Source of the DNA: Mogibacterium sp. | GTDB lineage: Bacteria; Bacillota; Clostridia; Peptostreptococcales; Anaerovoracaceae | DNA: 33,049 nucleotides | Assembly (NCBI GenBank): GCA_017510725.1 | Contig: JAFWMD010000046.1 | Coordinates: 1-33,049, forward strand | Reading direction: 5' to 3' | Part shown: in pieces, positions 29,808-33,049 of the stretch | How positions within the stretch are numbered: position 1 is the stretch's first letter | Layout: each line of letters opens with the position of its first letter | Program-made: the position numbers and the translations under genes | Notes under the pieces: model-generated | The model's input: the letters and a program-made list of their open reading frames with translations, nothing else | The model's database searches: none | What the model was told of the DNA's origin: nothing

Positions 29808-31199
29808 ATGACAGGTTTACCACTCATCCTGGTCTTCATTCTGGCCATCATACTGATGATCATTATGATCTCCAAATTCAAGATTCATCCGTTTATCTCG
29901 ATCATGCTGATATCGCTCGTTCTCGGCATTGTTGCAGGTATTCCAATCGTTGATAAGACACTGGAGGACGGAACTACAGTAAGTGGCCTCGCAAGTGTAA
30001 TTGGAGCCGGCTTTTCCGGAACATTTTCAAGCATCGGTATCGTCATTATCCTTGGCGCTCTGATTGGCAGCATACTTGAGGTAACCGGTGCAGCACTCAA
30101 GCTGGCAGACATGGTCATCCGCCTGGTCGGACAGAATAATCCGGTTCTTGCCATGGAACTCATGGGATGGGTTGTATCGATCCCTGTTTTCTGTGATTCG
30201 GGATTCGTCATTCTGAACCCAATCCGTAAAGCACTGGTGCAGCGCACAAGGGAGTCATCCGTGTCTATGACTATCGGACTCGCTTCAGGACTTTACATCG
30301 CGCATGTGTTTATACCGCCGACTCCTGGTCCGATCGCGGCAGCATCCACACTCGGCATCGGTGACAATCTGCTTCTCGTCATGGGCCTTGGCGTTGTTTG
30401 TTCCATTTTCCCGCTGATAGCAGGTTATTTCTATGCAAAATTCATTGGAAAGAGGGTAAAGGCAGATGATGAAGTCGACAATGCTGAAGTCGTTAAAACT
30501 TATGAGGAACTGATTGCAGAATACGGAAAGCTGCCGAGCGGATTCTCCTCGCTGGCTCCGATTATTGTTCCAATCATTCTCATGGCGCTTGCTTCCATCT
30601 TCTCCATGGCGCAAATGACAGGAATATTCGCTGATATTGTTGCCTTCCTCGGTACACCGATCATCGCGCTCGCAGTCGGCACGGTGTTTGCAACAGCACA
30701 GCTCTCAGGTGCAGGTAAGATGAGCGAGTTCTACAATATCTGCAACGAAACACTGAAGACGGTAGGACCGATCCTCTTCGTAACAGCTGCCGGCGGTGTG
30801 CTTGGAAAAGTCATTTCGGCATCTGACATGGTAAACTATATTTCCTCGCATGCAGAGGTGCTTTCTGCGATGGGAATCTTCTTCCCATTCCTGCTCTCGG
30901 CGATTCTGAAGTCCGCACAGGGATCTTCTACTGTTGCACTGACAACTACTGCAGGAATAGTCGCACCGCTCCTTCCGGTACTGGGCTTTACAACACCTGT
31001 TCAGGTCACATTGGTCTGCATGGCTATAGGCGCAGGCGCAATGACAGTTTCTCACGCGAACGATTCATATTTCTGGGTCGTTACAAATTTCGGAGCAATG
31101 TCTCCGGATCGCGGTTATAAAACACAAACTATGAATACTCTGGTGATGGGCATTGCAGCAATCGTTGAAATTGCACTTCTCAGTCTGATCCTTCACTGA
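29808..31199 (+). CDS. GntP-family permease, probable glycerate importer
   Basis: A 463-aa inner-membrane symporter with twelve or so helices. GntP-family traits are SIPVFCDSGFVILNPI (about 123-138), HVFIPPTPGPIAAASTLGIG (about 166-185), KSAQGSSTVALTTTAGI (about 367-383) and SHANDSYFWV near 415. The family imports gluconate and related acids; those next to CdaR and a glycerate kinase usually carry glycerate. AGGAGGG lies seven bases before ATG 29808. The 140-base gap after cdaR probably carries the CdaR target site, but I cannot point to it. Confidence 0.9.
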   Translation: MTGLPLILVFILAIILMIIMISKFKIHPFISIMLISLVLGIVAGIPIVDKTLEDGTTVSGLASVIGAGFSGTFSSIGIVIILGALIGSILEVTGAALKLADMVIRLVGQNNPVLAMELMGWVVSIPVFCDSGFVILNPIRKALVQRTRESSVSMTIGLASGLYIAHVFIPPTPGPIAAASTLGIGDNLLLVMGLGVVCSIFPLIAGYFYAKFIGKRVKADDEVDNAEVVKTYEELIAEYGKLPSGFSSLAPIIVPIILMALASIFSMAQMTGIFADIVAFLGTPIIALAVGTVFATAQLSGAGKMSEFYNICNETLKTVGPILFVTAAGGVLGKVISASDMVNYISSHAEVLSAMGIFFPFLLSAILKSAQGSSTVALTTTAGIVAPLLPVLGFTTPVQVTLVCMAIGAGAMTVSHANDSYFWVVTNFGAMSPDRGYKTQTMNTLVMGIAAIVEIALLSLILH

Positions 31200-31230
31200 T
31201 TGCCTTTTGATGGCGTAAGGAGAAAACCAT

Positions 31231-32367
31231 ATGAAACTTTTATTTGCATCCGACTCATTTAAAGGGAGTCTGACAAGCGAAAAAACCGTAGAATTGCTCA
31301 GCAGGGCTGCCGGGGAAGTATTTGGCGAGTGTGAATGCTCCGGAGTTCCGGTCGCTGACGGCGGTGAAGGAACTGTTGAAGCGGTAATTGCTGCAGAGCA
31401 TGGCGAATATATCACTGTAAAAGTTCATGGTCCGCTCATGGAAGAAACCGAAAGCTTTTACGGGACCTTTGACGGAAACAAGGCTGTCATAGAGATGGCT
31501 GCAGCTTCAGGATTGCCAATGGTGCCTGAAGAACTGCGGAATCCGCTGAATACTACCACCTTCGGCACCGGTGAGCTGATCCTGGATGCACTGAAACGGG
31601 GCTTTCGCGATATCTCGATCGCTATCGGCGGCTCCGCGACAAATGACGGCGGTATGGGCTGTGCCAGAGCGCTCGGCGTAAAATTCCTGGATCAGGACGG
31701 AAACGAACTCGAAGGTTTCGGGCGCGATCTCGCCAGAGTGGCGGCGATAGATATTTCCGGTCTGGATGAGCGCGTAAAAGACTCGAAGATCACTGTAATG
31801 TGCGATGTAACAAATCCTCTCTGCGGAAAGGACGGAGCCACATGGACCTTCGGAAAGCAGAAAGGTGCGACTCTCGAGATCCAGGAAGAGCTTGAAAAGG
31901 GCATGTGCAGCTACCGCGATGTCATCAGGGAAACTTTCGGCATAGACTGTGACGGGATCCCGGGTACAGGAGCTGCAGGCGGGCTCGGTGCAGCGCTCAT
32001 GGTATTTCTCGGGGGAGAGATGAAGTCCGGTATCGAGACCGTACTGGATCTGATCCGGTTTGACGAGCGCCTCGAGGGTGTTGATCTCGTCGTAACAGGA
32101 GAAGGACGTACCGACTGGCAAAGCTGTTTCGGAAAAGTAATGCAGGGTGTCGGAATGCGGGCTAAGGCAAAAGGCATCCCTGTTCTGGGACTCTCCGGTT
32201 CGCTGGGAAAAAATGCGATGGATATCTGCAGCTGCGGCATATCCTCCCTCATGACAACGGTGAATGCGCCGATGCCTCTCAGTGAGGCTCTGGAACGGGC
32301 AGAAGAGCTCTACTATGAGGGAGCTATCCGGATGTTCCGCTTTGTCAGAACGGGGATGGAAATATGA
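31231..32367 (+). CDS. glxK: Glycerate 2-kinase (GarK/GlxK type)
   Basis: A 378-aa kinase of the glycerate kinase type I family, which turns D-glycerate into 2-phosphoglycerate for lower glycolysis. Family motifs: DSFKGSLTS (8-16), PVADGGEGTVEA (about 40-51), the phosphate-binding IGGSATNDGGMGCARALG (about 132-149), GTGAAGGLGAAL (about 248-259) and VTGEGRTDWQS near 289. The length is normal. TAAGGAGAA precedes the ATG, 31 bases after the permease. Whether it should be named garK or glxK cannot be decided from sequence. Confidence 0.93.
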   Translation: MKLLFASDSFKGSLTSEKTVELLSRAAGEVFGECECSGVPVADGGEGTVEAVIAAEHGEYITVKVHGPLMEETESFYGTFDGNKAVIEMAAASGLPMVPEELRNPLNTTTFGTGELILDALKRGFRDISIAIGGSATNDGGMGCARALGVKFLDQDGNELEGFGRDLARVAAIDISGLDERVKDSKITVMCDVTNPLCGKDGATWTFGKQKGATLEIQEELEKGMCSYRDVIRETFGIDCDGIPGTGAAGGLGAALMVFLGGEMKSGIETVLDLIRFDERLEGVDLVVTGEGRTDWQSCFGKVMQGVGMRAKAKGIPVLGLSGSLGKNAMDICSCGISSLMTTVNAPMPLSEALERAEELYYEGAIRMFRFVRTGMEI

Positions 32368-32415
32368 GGCGCGACAACCGACTCCCATTGCAATAACATG
32401 AACACAAAACTTCGA

Positions 32416-32448
32416 CTCTCCTAATGTGCTGGAGAAACTTGAGGAGAG
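32416..32448 (+). repeat. Inverted repeat CTCTCCT/AGGAGAG after glxK
   Basis: A 7-bp inverted repeat with a 19-base loop, 49 bases after the glxK stop and without a T run. The rest of 32368-32550 contains no gene I can support. Confidence 0.4.
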
Positions 32449-32560
32449 AATACATCTGAATTTCGCGAAGGTCGCAAATGAATGAGATTTTTGCTCATGT
32501 TTGTGGGTGGACAGGAATTTCACAAGTTGAAGCCCAGTAATTGCAAGGGATTCAAAAATA

Positions 32561-32581
32561 CGAATCTCGTCATCAGCTCCA
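32561..32581 (+). repeat. tRNA-Thr 3'-end fragment, copy 3
   Basis: CGAATCTCGTCATCAGCTCCA is close to the T-loop/T-stem/acceptor end of tRNA-Thr (typical CGAGTCCCGTCATCAGCTCCA). The preceding 40 bases also resemble those before copy 1 (a shared GTAA, AAAAA-ACG and ATC-C pattern), which suggests the same element arm. No tRNA body is present. Confidence 0.6.
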
Positions 32582-32587
32582 AGAATT

Positions 32588-32617
32588 GGCCCCGGAAGGC
32601 AACTTCCGGGGCCTTTG
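32588..32617 (+). terminator. Terminator linked to tRNA-end copy 3
   Basis: A perfect 11-bp stem GGCCCCGGAAG/CTTCCGGGGCC capped by a GCAA tetraloop, followed by TTTG. Confidence 0.8.
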
Positions 32618-32623
32618 CTGTTG

Positions 32624-32850
32624 CTGGATTTCGTTGAAATTTCAACGTGTTCAGCATATAGCCTTCCCGCCGCACAACGCCGGAAAACGCTGCACAAACC
32701 CACAAGACTGAAGGAATTTCGGGGGATGCACTGGGGGTACATCTCCATAGGTGAAGTTATATTTCCCTGAAATCAAAATCCAGTGTTTTCAACGCGGACA
32801 GACTGCACTTCGAATACGGTATGAAACTCCAGAACCACACCCGCGTTTTT
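32624..32850 (+). repeat. Dispersed repeat, copy B
   Basis: Matches 7250-7480 in block order (TTTCGTTGAAATT, TGTTCAGCA, CGCCGCACAACG, AAAACGCTGC, CAGTGTTTTCAA). As in copy A, it begins just after the tRNA-end terminator. It has no protein I can support. Confidence 0.6.
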
Positions 32851-32884
32851 TTGCCCTCTAATGGGACGCTAGATAGTCACAAGA

Positions 32885-32919
32885 CGGCACCAAATAGAGA
32901 GACTTTTGTTTTGGTGCCG
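32885..32919 (-). terminator. Hairpin at the 3' end of the TetR gene
   Basis: A perfect 10-bp stem CGGCACCAAA/TTTGGTGCCG, 14 bases beyond the TetR stop on the minus strand. There is no strong T tract, so termination is only probable. Confidence 0.5.
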
Positions 32920-32932
32920 CAGTACATAGTAT

Positions 32933-33049
32933 TTATTCATCTGTACGAAAAACACTGAAGAACCTATCGCACAGAGTAGCCATATATTCAGGGCTGTCTT
33001 TCATGCCGGTCCGGTACCATTCCGTCAGAATGTGTATAAGAGCACCGCC
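32933..33049 (-). CDS. TetR-family regulator, C-terminal end (partial)
   Basis: Thirty-eight codons run into the window's right edge and end at TAA (32933-32935 on the plus strand as TTA). The sequence GGALIHILTEWYRTGMKDSP is typical of the last helices of the TetR ligand-binding domain (a helix with h-x-x-W-h-x-x-G, then D/P and a final long helix). The DNA-binding half lies outside the window. Confidence 0.7.
   Translation of the reverse strand, partial: GGALIHILTEWYRTGMKDSPEYMATLCDRFFSVFRTDE

Noticed and set aside
28516-32367. Glycerate operon considered as a novel system
   Set aside because: CdaR, GntP and glycerate kinase in this order form a well-known operon type; only its flanks are unusual.
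31507-32748. Long minus-strand ORF (413 codons) across glxK and the repeat
   Set aside because: It overlaps glxK antisense, lacks a ribosome site and reads into the dispersed repeat.

Overview
The window looks like the chromosome of a low-to-mid-GC anaerobic Firmicute, most likely a gut Clostridia. The evidence is AGGAGG-type ribosome sites on most genes, DUF1934 and DUF1846 proteins, ispE followed by a GntR regulator, a SAM-I riboswitch, a B. subtilis-type SOS box, Tn916-like conjugative-element debris, and a CdaR/GntP/glycerate-kinase operon. I cannot name a genus from sequence alone.

Layout. (1) 1-5660 is ordinary core genome: the end of an unknown gene, ispE, a GntR/FCD regulator, a convergent membrane-anchored HtrA protease, DUF1934, DUF1846 and a 50-aa membrane peptide, closed by a terminator. 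(2) 5661-7245 holds a tnpA-less TnpB element with a probable omega-RNA, then tRNA-Thr(CGT). (3) 7250-10034 is a graveyard of conjugative or mobile gene pieces: a truncated TOPRIM/DUF3991 protein, a zinc-ribbon protein, and an HNH gene with an in-frame stop. (4) 10045-13830 is a compact cassette of LysR regulator, two-gene membrane pair (DUF3100 plus a small partner) and an amidohydrolase. Its CCC-rich codon use differs from its neighbours. (5) 13882-15057 carries an AP2-domain fragment and small ORFs behind a promoter with a perfect SOS box.

(6) 15093-26557 is the main functional block. A LysR regulator diverges from an eleven-gene run: AroM-like protein, OPT transporter, NicX/M29-like metalloprotein, M20 dipeptidase, DUF1177, M29 aminopeptidase, Asp/Glu/hydantoin racemase, AEC transporter, nitroreductase, DUF6092-like protein and a proline-iminopeptidase-like hydrolase. 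I infer import of unusual peptides or peptide-like compounds, their hydrolysis, and stereo-inversion of the products. (7) 26558-28515 is again debris and regulatory DNA: a C-terminal acyltransferase-type fragment, a SAM-I riboswitch before an unknown gene, two tRNA-Thr 3'-end copies with terminators, and a cluster of inverted repeats. (8) 28516-32367 is a complete glycerate-use operon (CdaR activator, GntP permease, glycerate 2-kinase). (9) 32368-33049 carries a third tRNA-Thr 3'-end copy, a repeat matching the DNA downstream of the intact tRNA-Thr, and the C-terminus of a TetR regulator.

The repeated tRNA-Thr ends at 7198, 28041, 28254 and 32571 suggest that much of 7.2-32.6 kb is an accessory region built by successive site-specific insertions at a tRNA-Thr gene, although no integrase remains in the window.
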